The notes under the pieces: model-generated
Databases searched by the model: none
Told to the model about the DNA's origin: nothing
What the model saw: only the letters and a program-made list of their open reading frames with translations
Made by a program: the position numbers and the translations under genes
Shown: in pieces, positions 42,012-49,301 of the stretch
Numbering within the stretch: the stretch's first letter is position 1
Layout: every line of letters starts with the position of its first letter
Source of the DNA: Anaerolineae bacterium
Lineage (GTDB): Bacteria > Chloroflexota > Anaerolineae > Aggregatilineales > J027
Length of the DNA stretch: 49,301 nt
Assembly (NCBI GenBank): GCA_019913005.1
Contig: JAIOHL010000075.1
Coordinates: 1-49,301 of the forward strand
Direction of reading: 5' to 3'

Positions 42012-43442
42012 CTAGCCAACACTGCCTTCGAGTTGAATCTCAATCAGGCGGCGCAGTTCCAACGAAAATTCGATGGGTAGTTCCTTCGCCAGTGGTTCGA
42101 TAAAGCCATTGACGACCATCGTGTTCGCCTCGGACTCGCTGAGGCCGCGACTCATCAGATAGAACAACTGCTCCTCACCCACCTTGCTGACACTGGCTTC
42201 GTGCCCAATCGTTACGTCGTTTTCTTCGACTTCGATGTAAGGGTAGGTGTCGGATCGGCTTTCCGGATTGAGTAGTAGGGCGTCACAGACAACATTGCTC
42301 CGCACGCCATGCGCTCCTTCATGTACTTTCAGCAGTCCGCGATAGCTGGCTCGCCCATCGTCTTTGGAAATGGACTTGCTGATGATGCGGCTGGTGGTAT
42401 TCGGCGCGACGTGGACAATCTTGCCCCCCGCATCCTGATGCTGACCGCTGCCAGCAAACGCGATACTGAGCACTTCACCATGTGCCCCCGGTTCCATCAG
42501 ATAGACGGCGGGGTATTTCATCGTTACCTTCGAGCCGAGGTTGGCATCTACCCATTCCATTGTGGCATTTTGATAGGCAACAGCGCGTTTGGTTACAAGG
42601 TTATAGACATTGCCCGACCAATTTTGAATCGTGGTATAGCGGCAACGCCCACCCTTCTTAACAATGATTTCTACTACCGCGCTGTGCAGGCTGTCGGATT
42701 TCCACACCGGAGCGGTGCAGCCTTCGACATAATGGACGAATGCGCCTTCATCTACGATAATCAGGGTGCGCTCAAACTGACCCATGTTTTCGGTATTGAT
42801 GCGGAAATACGCTTGTAGGGGCAAGTCAATATGCACCCCCGGTGGCACATAGATAAAACTGCCACCCGACCAAACGGCAGTATTCAAAGCGGCAAATTTG
42901 TTGTCGGTGGGGGGGATGATTGTGCCAAAATATTCCTTGACTAGTTCGGGGTGTTCGCGCAGGCCCGAATCCATATCGAGGAATAACACGCCCTTTTTTT
43001 CAAGGTCTTCACGGACTTTGTGATAGACCATTTCAGACTCATATTGAGCACCGACGCCACTTAGGAATTTTTGTTCGGCTTCAGGAATGCCTAGCTTATC
43101 AAAAGTATCTTTGATTTCGCTGGGCACCTCATCCCACGAGCTTTCTTGCTTATCTGTGGCGCGGACAAAATAGCGAATATCATCGAAATCAATACCACTT
43201 AGATCAGCACCCCACGCTGGCATGGATTTGCCTAAAAAGGTGTGATAGGCGCGGACACGAAACTCGGTCATCCACTCCGGCTCACCTTTGAGGGCACTAA
43301 TCCAGCGTACCACTTCCTCACTGAGGCCCTTTTCACCTTTAATGGAATAGAATTCCTCGGTGTCGTGGAAACCATATTTCGTGAGATACTCATCGTTGAT
43401 ATGACGTAAAGCCTTCTCGTCACTTGTTAGCCGTTCACTCAT
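42012..43442 (-). CDS. sufB: Iron-sulfur scaffold protein SufB
   Basis: About 476 residues from ATG 43442, selected for GAGGAA eight bases upstream (an in-frame TTG lies at 43457). Conserved SufB blocks are [40 protein letters not shown] with the cluster-related Cys, LVTKRAVAY and [19 protein letters not shown], and the C-terminal [22 protein letters not shown]. The gene follows sufC by 29 bases. SufB is the main scaffold on which clusters form. Confidence 0.96.
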   Translation of the reverse strand: MSERLTSDEKALRHINDEYLTKYGFHDTEEFYSIKGEKGLSEEVVRWISALKGEPEWMTEFRVRAYHTFLGKSMPAWGADLSGIDFDDIRYFVRATDKQESSWDEVPSEIKDTFDKLGIPEAEQKFLSGVGAQYESEMVYHKVREDLEKKGVLFLDMDSGLREHPELVKEYFGTIIPPTDNKFAALNTAVWSGGSFIYVPPGVHIDLPLQAYFRINTENMGQFERTLIIVDEGAFVHYVEGCTAPVWKSDSLHSAVVEIIVKKGGRCRYTTIQNWSGNVYNLVTKRAVAYQNATMEWVDANLGSKVTMKYPAVYLMEPGAHGEVLSIAFAGSGQHQDAGGKIVHVAPNTTSRIISKSISKDDGRASYRGLLKVHEGAHGVRSNVVCDALLLNPESRSDTYPYIEVEENDVTIGHEASVSKVGEEQLFYLMSRGLSESEANTMVVNGFIEPLAKELPIEFSLELRRLIEIQLEGSVG

Positions 43443-43471
43443 GTCACTGTTCCTCAACTACCCTAACAATG

Positions 43472-44254
43472 TTACTCTTCGGTTACTTCGACGCCGTGTT
43501 TTTCAAAGAACGGCTTATAGCCTGCTGTTTCAACTTCTTCTGCCAATTCCGGCCCGCCACTTTCCACGATGCGTCCATCCATCATCAGGTGGATGTACTG
43601 CGGTTGCAAATAATCCAACATGCGTTTGTAGTGGGTAATGACCAAAATGCCGAGATCAGGCCCTTTGAGCTTGTTAACACCATCTGCCACAATCCGCAAG
43701 GCGTCAATGTCGAGACCAGAGTCGGTTTCGTCAAGGATGGCAACGCGCGGCTCAAGGGTAGCCAACTGCAAAATTTCGTTACGTTTCTTTTCGCCACCGG
43801 AGAAACCTTCATTGAGATAGCGACCCGCGAATTTGTGATCAATACCCAGCAAATCCATTTTTTGCGTCAGTAGTTTGCGAAATTGGGGAATGCTGATCCC
43901 TTGATCTTCGGGGTTCTGTGATTTACGGCGGGCATTAATAGCACTGCGCAGGAAATTGGCGACTGAAACTCCCGGTACGGCAACCGGGTATTGGAAGGCA
44001 AGGAATAGACCGAGGCGGCTGCGTTCGTCTGCTTCCAGTTCCAGCACTTCTTCGCCGTCAAAAATAACCTGACCCGCGTCTACAGTATAGGCGGGGTGGC
44101 CCATCAGTGCATAAGCCAGTGTGCTTTTGCCAGAGCCGTTTGGCCCCATCAGCGCGTGTGTCTCGCCCTGATTAATCGTCAGATTCACCCCTTTGAGAAT
44201 AGGTGTGCCATTGATACTGACGTGTAAATTTCGGATTTCGAGGGTGGCACCCAT
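43472..44254 (-). CDS. sufC: Fe-S assembly ATPase SufC
   Basis: A 260-residue ABC-type ATPase of the SufBCD complex. Walker A GPNGSGKS near 38, signature [10 protein letters not shown] near 150, Walker [13 protein letters not shown] near 170, and switch His in VITHYKRM. The GGEKKRNE form is typical of SufC. It is the first gene of the operon. The ATG has AGGAGG 12 bases upstream. Its promoter region is 170-200 bases upstream, leaving a long leader. Confidence 0.97.
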   Translation of the reverse strand: MGATLEIRNLHVSINGTPILKGVNLTINQGETHALMGPNGSGKSTLAYALMGHPAYTVDAGQVIFDGEEVLELEADERSRLGLFLAFQYPVAVPGVSVANFLRSAINARRKSQNPEDQGISIPQFRKLLTQKMDLLGIDHKFAGRYLNEGFSGGEKKRNEILQLATLEPRVAILDETDSGLDIDALRIVADGVNKLKGPDLGILVITHYKRMLDYLQPQYIHLMMDGRIVESGGPELAEEVETAGYKPFFEKHGVEVTEE

Positions 44255-44293
44255 AATACTTGAAGTCCTCCTGAGATATTGGAAATTTAGTCA

Positions 44294-44310
44294 AACTCGC
44301 GTACCGAGTT
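44294..44310 (-). promoter_or_regulatory. Inverted repeat in the suf leader
   Basis: AACTCG (44294-44299) and CGAGTT (44305-44310) flank five bases. On the minus strand this lies within the predicted 5' leader, about 40 bases before sufC, and could act as an RNA hairpin or an operator. Confidence 0.45.
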
Positions 44311-44426
44311 GGGAATTTCGTTTGGGTAGTGTTGGGGAAACCTATCACTATGCCTTAATTTCGCGGAAAAGTATACCAGTTTACCCAACATAAATCAATA
44401 AGTGAAAAATTCGTTCAACTAATTCT

Positions 44427-44456
44427 AATTTAGCACGCTGCTGCGCTGTTTGTCAA
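44427..44456 (-). promoter_or_regulatory. Sigma-70 promoter of the suf operon
   Basis: Minus strand: perfect TTGACA (44451-44456), an 18-base spacer and TAAATT (44427-44432). Predicted start near 44420, giving a leader of about 165 bases before sufC. Confidence 0.6.
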
Positions 44457-44486
44457 TAAGTTGAAAAAATATTCAAATAATTGACA
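44451..44486. promoter_or_regulatory. 36-base dyad holding both divergent -35 boxes
   Basis: TGTCAAT (44451-44457) and ATTGACA (44480-44486) form the outer arms, TTGAA (44461-44465) and TTCAA (44472-44476) the inner arms, with three-base gaps on both sides and six bases in the centre. Symmetry is exact in these arms. The outer arms contain the -35 boxes of sufC (minus) and sufT (plus). Confidence 0.7.
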
Positions 44487-44509
44487 CATGGCTTGAGCAG
44501 TGGTAGACT
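44481..44509 (+). promoter_or_regulatory. Sigma-70 promoter of the sufT-like gene
   Basis: Perfect TTGACA (44481-44486), a 17-base spacer and TAGACT (44504-44509). The leader to ATG 44549 is about 33 bases. Confidence 0.65.
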
Positions 44510-44548
44510 GACCATAACAATGCCGGAAACTATTTGGAGCATTTTGTG

Positions 44549-44857
44549 ATGAGCGACGCCGTTCAAACAATGGAAGATAAAGTTCGGGACGCCCTGCGCA
44601 CTGTGGTTGACCCCGAAATTGGCATGGATGTAATTCAATTGGGCCTAGTCCGTAAAGTGGATGTTAGCGAAAATCGCTTGCATGTGATTATGATTTTGAC
44701 GACCCCCTTCTGCCCCTATGCGCCACAGTTGATGGAACAGGTGCGCCGCACGGCTCAAACCGTGTCTGGTCTGACCACAACCATCGAGATGGGCCTCGAA
44801 ATCTGGGACCCCTCCATGATGGAAGAGGGTGCTGCCGATGATTGGGGGCTGTTTTAA
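44549..44857 (+). CDS. sufT: SufT/MIP18-like (DUF59) Fe-S assembly factor
   Basis: A 102-residue small DUF59 protein. The family block VVDPEIGMDVIQLGLV is near 18-33 and the conserved Cys is in TPFCPYAP near 61-64. The C-terminus is acidic. SufT-type proteins help put clusters into target proteins. It is divergent from the SUF operon. The start is ATG 44549, with GGAG nine bases upstream; TTG 44534 would be an extension before the ribosome site. The 3' end carries a terminator. Confidence 0.88.
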   Translation: MSDAVQTMEDKVRDALRTVVDPEIGMDVIQLGLVRKVDVSENRLHVIMILTTPFCPYAPQLMEQVRRTAQTVSGLTTTIEMGLEIWDPSMMEEGAADDWGLF

Positions 44858-44860
44858 ATT

Positions 44861-44917
44861 TTTGACCGCACAACCATAGCTTGGATACGAAACAGGGCGG
44901 TCAAAGGCCCTGTTTTT
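44861..44917 (+). terminator. Terminator after sufT with a competing 9-base pairing
   Basis: The terminator stem is 44891-44898 with 44907-44914, with a T run at 44913-44917. An upstream segment TTTGACCGC (44861-44869) is perfectly complementary to GCGGTCAAA (44897-44905), which overlaps the stem and loop. The two folds cannot both form fully. Confidence 0.75.
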
Positions 44918-44951
44918 GTTTGCCTATTCCACGAATTAGACGAGGTGACCT

Positions 44952-45746
44952 ATGCGTGAATATACCTGTATTGTTGGATTAGATGAGCCTGAATCGAGCG
45001 TCCTACAACAGCGCTTAGATATGCCGATTATCGCCCACGATGTTTTGCCGGGGATGATGCTGAGGGATGGACAATTGTGGGTGGAGGGTGGACGCAGTGC
45101 GCGGATGCTGCCTGTCTCGAAAATGGTATTTCATGGCATTTTTGAAAATGACCTCGATTTTTTGACGGGCTTGGCCCTGTGGGGTGGGCCGTGTTTACCC
45201 AATGCGCGTGCCATGATGGACTGCCGCCTGAAATTGCCGTGTTTGGTACGAGCACTCGATTACACACGTTTTGGCACATCGCCTCGTGGTTATGTGGGGC
45301 CATATGTGCGCTTCGATTCCGATACCGAACGGGTAGCGAAGTGGGGCAATTGGCATTGTGGTGAAAATAAGGCTCGTTTTACTGGGATATGGTCAAGCGA
45401 ACACCCGGCCATTATTGAGCATTATCTCAAAGGGCAAGCGGTGCGTGTTGTAGTCATTGGGGATCGCTACTGGCAGATTCGGTTGGAGGGGGATGATTGG
45501 TTAAAGTCTATTCACCATGCCGCCGCCGCATTTATGGAACTGGATGAGGAATTATTGGACGATACCTTCAATGTGCGCGATGGGTTTGGGTTAGAAATCA
45601 TGGCGAATGATTATATTGTGGCCGAGGATGGCACCAAACACCTGCTTGAAGTCAACCATATCCCTAACGTAACTCGCTTCTCAGAAATATGGGAGGCGTA
45701 TTGCGATTATGTGGTGGAATGGATTCAACGTGAAGGCGAAAACTAG
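44952..45746 (+). CDS. ATP-grasp-like protein of unknown specificity
   Basis: A 264-residue soluble protein. The C-terminal half shows ATP-grasp features: a beta strand around AVRVVVIGDRYWQIR, a stretch LDEELLDDTFNVRDGFGLEIMAND, and the metal-ligand motif LEVNHIPN near 237, as in RimK- and glutathione synthetase-like ligases. The N-terminal region is short and the usual glycine-rich loop is not evident. The substrate is unknown. A GAGGTGA ribosome site lies just before the ATG. It has no gene partner; the upstream sufT terminator may control its expression. Confidence 0.65.
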   Translation: MREYTCIVGLDEPESSVLQQRLDMPIIAHDVLPGMMLRDGQLWVEGGRSARMLPVSKMVFHGIFENDLDFLTGLALWGGPCLPNARAMMDCRLKLPCLVRALDYTRFGTSPRGYVGPYVRFDSDTERVAKWGNWHCGENKARFTGIWSSEHPAIIEHYLKGQAVRVVVIGDRYWQIRLEGDDWLKSIHHAAAAFMELDEELLDDTFNVRDGFGLEIMANDYIVAEDGTKHLLEVNHIPNVTRFSEIWEAYCDYVVEWIQREGEN

Positions 45747-45825
45747 CCTTCTAATAACCCTAAATTTGGGGCTGTAGATGGTTGTCAGAAATATGTTAGG
45801 ATGTTTTAAAAGCTCTTAAATTGCG

Positions 45826-45854
45826 TTGAACAACAAAACAGAGAGCCTTATACT
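45826..45854 (+). promoter_or_regulatory. Sigma-70 promoter of selD
   Basis: TTGAAC (45826-45831), a 17-base spacer and TATACT (45849-45854). The transcript would start about 20 bases before the ATG, and an AGGGG ribosome site follows. Confidence 0.65.
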
Positions 45855-45881
45855 CCTCTTAATTCATAGGGGCATGATTGC

Positions 45882-46940
45882 ATGACATTATTTTCAACCA
45901 ACACCATTAAATTAACGAGCCTTGCAGGGGCAGCGGGTTGTGCTGCCAAGTTGGGAGCAGGTGATTTATCGGAAGTCGCTTTTCCGTTGGGACAGCTTTT
46001 CGATAGTGCTGCCCATCCCAATTTAATGGTGGGTCTGGCTGAACCCGATGATGCTGCGGTCTATAAACTGAACGACACGCAAGCGATTATCAGCACCACT
46101 GATTTTTTCCCACCAGTTGTAGATGACCCTTATTGGTTTGGGGCCATTGCCGCCGCCAACGCCATGAGCGATGTCTATGCAATGGGTGGCGAGGTGTTAA
46201 TGGCAATTAACCTATGTGCCTTTCCCGCCAGTCTTGATCTAGTTATTCTGCGTGAGATTTTGCGGGGTGGGGCGGAAAAAGTGCGTGAGGCTGGGGCGGT
46301 TATTGCAGGTGGACACACGATTATGGATAACGAGCCGAAATATGGCTTGGCCGTAACGGGAGTGGTGCATCCTGACCGCGTATTGACCAAAGGTGGTGCG
46401 CAATCCGGTGATGTGCTGATTTTGACCAAACCACTTGGGGCAGGGGTGATTACGACGGCGCTTAAGCAGGACATAGCCCATGATGACCATGTAGAAAATG
46501 CCATGCGGATTATGGCAACCCTCAATCGTGCAGCAGCACAGGCAGCCCAACAAATTGGCGTTCATGCCATGACCGATGTGACCGGTTACAGCTTGTTGGG
46601 CCATGGGCGAGAAATGGCTAATCTGAGCGAGGTTAATCTGCATATCCATCCTGAATCTCTCCAATGGATGGATGGCGCATGGGACTATGCGGAGCAGAAC
46701 ATTTTCCCCGGTGGGATGGGCCGCAATCGTGGTTTCTATGGTAAATGGGTACAGTTTGCGGACAGCATTGATGAGACAACCCGCAAATTGTTGTTTGACC
46801 CACAAACGTCGGGTGGCTTGCTCATCGCGGTGGGAAGCGAACAGGCCGATTTGCTGCTAAAGACTCTAGCACAACAGGGGATCAATGGTCAGCGTATAGG
46901 AGAAGTGACAGAGGGTGATGGTGTGATAGTCGTTGATTAG
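45882..46940 (+). CDS. selD: Selenophosphate synthase SelD (Cys type)
   Basis: A 352-residue ATP-dependent enzyme making selenophosphate for selenocysteine or selenouridine synthesis. The catalytic site is C20-A-A-K23 in GCAAK, so it has Cys where many SelD carry selenocysteine. Further blocks: DDAAVYKL, STTDFFPPVVDDPYWFG, AANAMSDVYAMGG, GGHTIMDNEPKYGL, DVTGYSLLGHGREMA and FDPQTSGGLL. Length is normal. It has its own promoter. No selA, selB or selU is in the window, so the selenium pathway it serves is not visible here. Confidence 0.95.
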   Translation: MTLFSTNTIKLTSLAGAAGCAAKLGAGDLSEVAFPLGQLFDSAAHPNLMVGLAEPDDAAVYKLNDTQAIISTTDFFPPVVDDPYWFGAIAAANAMSDVYAMGGEVLMAINLCAFPASLDLVILREILRGGAEKVREAGAVIAGGHTIMDNEPKYGLAVTGVVHPDRVLTKGGAQSGDVLILTKPLGAGVITTALKQDIAHDDHVENAMRIMATLNRAAAQAAQQIGVHAMTDVTGYSLLGHGREMANLSEVNLHIHPESLQWMDGAWDYAEQNIFPGGMGRNRGFYGKWVQFADSIDETTRKLLFDPQTSGGLLIAVGSEQADLLLKTLAQQGINGQRIGEVTEGDGVIVVD

Positions 46941-46990
46941 GGTGCGTGCCTGTGGGATATGATAGGCGCTGCCAAAAAAGGGACGGGGCA

Positions 46991-47455
46991 ATGAATATAC
47001 AAGAGCTTGGGATCGTCAACGAGATATTTGTGACTAGCCGACCAGATGGAAACTCAATTGTTGTTGGGGGAACTCTTTTGACCACCCCCAATGAGGATTC
47101 CAATAAATGGACGCGGGTTTTGAGCCATCGTGCGGGTCAAATTTTATGGTATCGTCTCACACTACTTCTGTTTCCAGAACGAGCCTCGGAGGTGACGGCC
47201 CGTGTTTCCACTGCGCCGCTTCGCCCAACCGGGAGCCTGCCATCTGTGACAACACATGTTGAGGTAGCCGCCGCACAAGATGATACCTATCACATCAAAG
47301 GCACGGCGGGTGACGATAGATGGATTGTAACGGTTAATGGGATGGAAATTCGTCGGATGTGGGCAGCCCTAGATGTGGCGCTGTATCCGGCGGGCTGGGA
47401 AGGTGGGGAGCGGGATACTTCTCGGTTACCCAAACCACGTCAAAGCTATCAATAA
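46991..47455 (+). CDS. Hypothetical protein
   Basis: A 154-residue soluble protein from ATG 46991, preceded by GGGACGGGG. Sequence shows a beta-rich pattern (SIVVGGTLLTTP, HIKGTAGDDRWIVTVNGMEIRRMWAALDVAL). I recognise no family. A possible promoter (TATGAT, 46960s) lies just upstream. The stop is followed by a hairpin with a T run. It may be co-transcribed with selD, since the spacing is 50 bases. Confidence 0.65.
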   Translation: MNIQELGIVNEIFVTSRPDGNSIVVGGTLLTTPNEDSNKWTRVLSHRAGQILWYRLTLLLFPERASEVTARVSTAPLRPTGSLPSVTTHVEVAAAQDDTYHIKGTAGDDRWIVTVNGMEIRRMWAALDVALYPAGWEGGERDTSRLPKPRQSYQ

Positions 47456-47488
47456 TTATCAAATCTGGCCTTATAGGGTTTTCAAAAG

Positions 47489-47510
47489 ACGGGCTAAAGG
47501 CTCGTTTTTT
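47489..47510 (+). terminator. Rho-independent terminator
   Basis: Stem 47489-47494 with 47500-47505 (one G-T pair), a short A-rich loop and six T residues at 47505-47510, after the hypothetical gene. Confidence 0.75.
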
Positions 47511-47560
47511 GTTGGAATTTGTTCCATAATTATTAGGATGTTGAATCGTCAAAACCCTCA

Positions 47561-47593
47561 CAATTCAATTTGTGCAAAGTGCTGATTGAATTG
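47561..47593. repeat. Inverted repeat in the spacer before the phosphoesterase
   Basis: A perfect 9-base repeat, CAATTCAAT (47561-47569) with ATTGAATTG (47585-47593), with a 15-base loop. The 206-base spacer 47456-47661 otherwise holds a terminator and a possible promoter. Confidence 0.5.
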
Positions 47594-47650
47594 AGACGGG
47601 CTTGTACAAAATTCCGAAAATTAATTCTCCTCTATAGCCATGAAGTGAAC

Positions 47651-47656
47651 TATAAA
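47651..47656 (+). promoter_or_regulatory. Possible -10 box next to the phosphoesterase ATG
   Basis: TATAAA ends five bases before ATG 47662 and no ribosome site is visible, so a leaderless message is possible. The -35 region is weak. Confidence 0.35.
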
Positions 47657-47661
47657 CCATA

Positions 47662-48279
47662 ATGAAAATATTGGCAGTGAGTGATAATCGGCAACCACAG
47701 TTTCTAAATAGTGAGTTCTTGAAACAGCACTACGGCCATGTAGAAATGTTAATCAGTTGTGGTGACATGGACCCAGATTATTTAGATTTTATCGCGTCCA
47801 TCTTGTCGCTTCCGCTGTATTATGTAAAAGGCAACCACGATCATCAATATACCTCTGAGACACCCGGCGGCATTGATCTCAATATGCGGACTGCCGAGTA
47901 TAAAGGGGTGGTGATGGCAGGAATGCAAGGGTCTATACGCTATAACAAAGGTGATTTGCAGTATTCAGAGTTTGAAATGACGTCAAGAGTGCTCCGTATG
48001 ATGCCGGGGCTGCTGGCACGACGGATGGCAAAGGGTTATGGAGTCGATATTTTTGCAGCCCACAGTCCACCCCGCAACATCAATGATGGGAAAGATTATG
48101 CCCATCGGGGTTTCCGTGCTTTTCGATGGTTAATTCGTTGGGGACAACCGCGCTACTTAATTCATGGTCATGTTGATCTATACGATCAGCGTGTCCCCCG
48201 CGAAGCTCAATTTTTGAAGACGAGTGTCGTTAACATTAATCCAAGCCGAGTAATTACCATCGAGGACGAACCGGTCTAG
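47662..48279 (+). CDS. Calcineurin-like metallophosphoesterase with altered first motif
   Basis: A 205-residue small phosphoesterase, of YfcE/MJ0936-like size. Metal-site motifs: SDNRQ at 7-11 in place of DxHG (Asp8 kept, His replaced by Arg10), GDMD near 34, GNHDH near 57, AAHSPPR near 133 and IHGHVD near 170. Five of the usual sites are present, so some metal binding is likely, but the missing His suggests a changed metal set or substrate. Genes of this type act on phosphodiesters or nucleotides. It is followed after 13 bases by a ParB-like/DUF4032 gene. Confidence 0.83.
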   Translation: MKILAVSDNRQPQFLNSEFLKQHYGHVEMLISCGDMDPDYLDFIASILSLPLYYVKGNHDHQYTSETPGGIDLNMRTAEYKGVVMAGMQGSIRYNKGDLQYSEFEMTSRVLRMMPGLLARRMAKGYGVDIFAAHSPPRNINDGKDYAHRGFRAFRWLIRWGQPRYLIHGHVDLYDQRVPREAQFLKTSVVNINPSRVITIEDEPV

Positions 48280-48292
48280 GAAGGTGAACATC

Positions 48293-49162
48293 ATGAACGA
48301 TATGGACGCCCAAGATGCGGTGCTTAATTCAGCCGCACAACGCGATTTCGCTGATGCACGCATGAAGGCTTTTTGGCAGGGAGTTTGGTCACTCGTCAAT
48401 CGCAAACCGAATGAACTGCTCGATTTTGAGGAAGTCAAACAAAAATTGCGACTAGCGGGCGGAGAGCGTTGGCTCGGCCTACAAAATATTCCCCTCGACA
48501 AAATTGTGGGGAGTGTGGGGCGCTACAACGACTTTACCCGTTCCTTCTTGCCGCGCAAAAGTGTAGATGAAGATCGCTGGCGTCGGGTCAATGCGCTGGC
48601 ACGTGGGGCCTATGGATTGCCCCCCATTGAAGCCTATAAGGTTGGGGATGTTTACTTTGTCATTGACGGCAACCATCGTGTATCGGTAGCCCGTCAATTG
48701 AAAGCCAAAACGATTGAAGCCTACGTGCGGGAGATTCCGACCCCTGTTTCAATTGCCCCGGATGACACCCCGGAGGAGATTTTTCTTAAGGGGGCATACG
48801 CTGAGTTTTTGCGCCGAACGAGGTTAAATTTAGTTCGACCCAACAGTGATGTGCTGTTGACTGAGCCGGGGTATTATCCACAAATCCTTGAGCATATTGA
48901 CGCCCATCGCTATTTCAAAGGGATAGATGAAGACCGGGAAGTCCCCTATGACGAGGCCGTCGCCAGTTGGTATGATAACGTGTATTTGCCAATGATTGAG
49001 GCCATCCGCAAATATGACCTGCTGCGCGAATTCCCTGACCGTACTGAAGCTGACCTGTATGTATGGTTAATTCGGCATCAGGGAGCGCTACGGGATAATT
49101 ATGGTGGTGAATGGTTGTCGGCGGAAGAAACAGCCCGTGATTTCGCCGCCAAATTATCATAA
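48293..49162 (+). CDS. ParB-like/DUF4032 domain protein
   Basis: A 289-residue soluble protein from ATG 48293 (ribosome site AGGAAGG eight bases upstream; a GTG lies at 48284). The middle part contains VIDGNHRVSVARQL near 115-128, the ParB/sulfiredoxin-like fold motif. The C-terminal part, with VASWYDNVYLPMIEAIRKYDLLREFPDRTEADLYVWLIRH, resembles DUF4032. A nucleotide- or CTP-binding role is plausible from ParB-fold knowledge, but no partner is seen. It is probably co-transcribed with the phosphoesterase. Confidence 0.78.
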   Translation: MNDMDAQDAVLNSAAQRDFADARMKAFWQGVWSLVNRKPNELLDFEEVKQKLRLAGGERWLGLQNIPLDKIVGSVGRYNDFTRSFLPRKSVDEDRWRRVNALARGAYGLPPIEAYKVGDVYFVIDGNHRVSVARQLKAKTIEAYVREIPTPVSIAPDDTPEEIFLKGAYAEFLRRTRLNLVRPNSDVLLTEPGYYPQILEHIDAHRYFKGIDEDREVPYDEAVASWYDNVYLPMIEAIRKYDLLREFPDRTEADLYVWLIRHQGALRDNYGGEWLSAEETARDFAAKLS

Positions 49163-49175
49163 ACTACCTTGATTG

Positions 49176-49301
49176 CTAGTGTAAATTAATGAAAGCTAAA
49201 GCCAAGAGAGTGGCATGGACTTTCAGGTCGAACCCAGCGTTGGTGCGGGTATACAAGCGTTGTAGCCCCATCTTCTCCAACTGACTGTTGAAGGTTTCGA
49301 T
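49176..49301 (-). mobile_element. C-terminal end of a transposase (cut by the window edge)
   Basis: An unbroken minus-strand frame of 41 residues runs from the right edge to a TAG stop at 49176-49178. It reads IETFNSQLEKMGLQRLYTRT and continues NAGFDLKVHATLLALAFINLH, a pattern typical of DDE transposase C-termini in insertion sequences. The family is not certain. The element extends beyond the window; no end repeat could be placed. Confidence 0.7.

Noticed and set aside
42309-42818. Plus-strand frame of 169 residues
   Set aside because: Antisense to sufB, which is intact.
45882-46940. Selenocysteine codon in selD
   Set aside because: The catalytic position is a plain Cys codon and no in-frame TGA interrupts the gene.
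1-49301. CRISPR arrays and tRNA or rRNA genes
   Set aside because: No regularly spaced direct repeats were seen, and no spacer showed a cloverleaf or rRNA-like sequence by eye. A covariance-model search would be needed to exclude small RNAs.

Overview
The window is a gene-dense bacterial chromosome segment of moderate GC, with almost no spacer longer than 300 bases. I found no rRNA, tRNA or CRISPR array. The gene content suggests a member of the Chloroflexota, possibly Anaerolineae-like. The pointers are paired FhaA/FhaB FHA proteins near a SEDS/PBP pair, a large SUF operon with SufU, a WD40-type lipoprotein, CHAT/STAND and TPR proteins, CpXC and DUF4032-type proteins, and GT-C membrane glycosyltransferases with a C-terminal beta-sandwich. 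This assignment is inference from gene content and was not tested by a search.

Layout. Positions 1-2188 (+) hold the 3' part of a SEDS glycosyltransferase (FtsW/RodA type) coupled to a penicillin-binding protein whose three transpeptidase motifs are all lost. Positions 2193-6217 (-) are an operon of sensor kinase, CpXC protein and adenosine deaminase. Positions 6305-7584 (+) are fhaA-fhaB. Positions 7592-11180 (-) hold an OmpR-type regulator, its kinase, a beta-propeller lipoprotein and a small protein. Next come an atypical SDR (+) and a cytochrome c (-). Positions 12878-17108 (+) are a three-gene module: TIR / CHAT-like / NB-ARC protein, TPR protein and B-box membrane protein. Positions 17065-25849 (-) form a run of overlapping genes: a membrane protein, recJ, a degenerate glycoside-hydrolase-like protein, two GT-C proteins, YqhQ and a GNAT acetyltransferase. 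Positions 25923-29878 hold fmt, an aldo/keto reductase, a His-rich helix-hairpin-helix membrane protein and a formate/nitrite-type channel. Positions 29969-32991 (-) hold mdh, a 2H-like protein and a YdjC/ChbG deacetylase. A TPR protein (33216-34184) faces a cytochrome c / PHM-type copper monooxygenase fusion (34235-35632).

Positions 35742-44254 (-) are a SUF iron-sulfur operon: sufC, sufB, sufD, rhodanese, sufE, sufS, sufU, then a Clp-N domain fused to a site-2 protease, then a Rieske protein, closed by a terminator. It diverges from a sufT-like gene through a strikingly symmetric promoter region. Positions 44952-49162 (+) hold an ATP-grasp-like protein, selD, a hypothetical protein, a metallophosphoesterase and a ParB-like/DUF4032 protein. 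The right edge cuts a transposase C-terminus.

The strongest candidates for undescribed biology are: (1) the TIR-pseudoCHAT-NB-ARC / TPR / B-box module, (2) the Clp-N-site-2-protease fusion inside a SUF operon, (3) an apparently intact SEDS polymerase paired with a catalytically dead PBP, and (4) the 36-base dyad that holds both -35 boxes of the divergent suf/sufT promoters.
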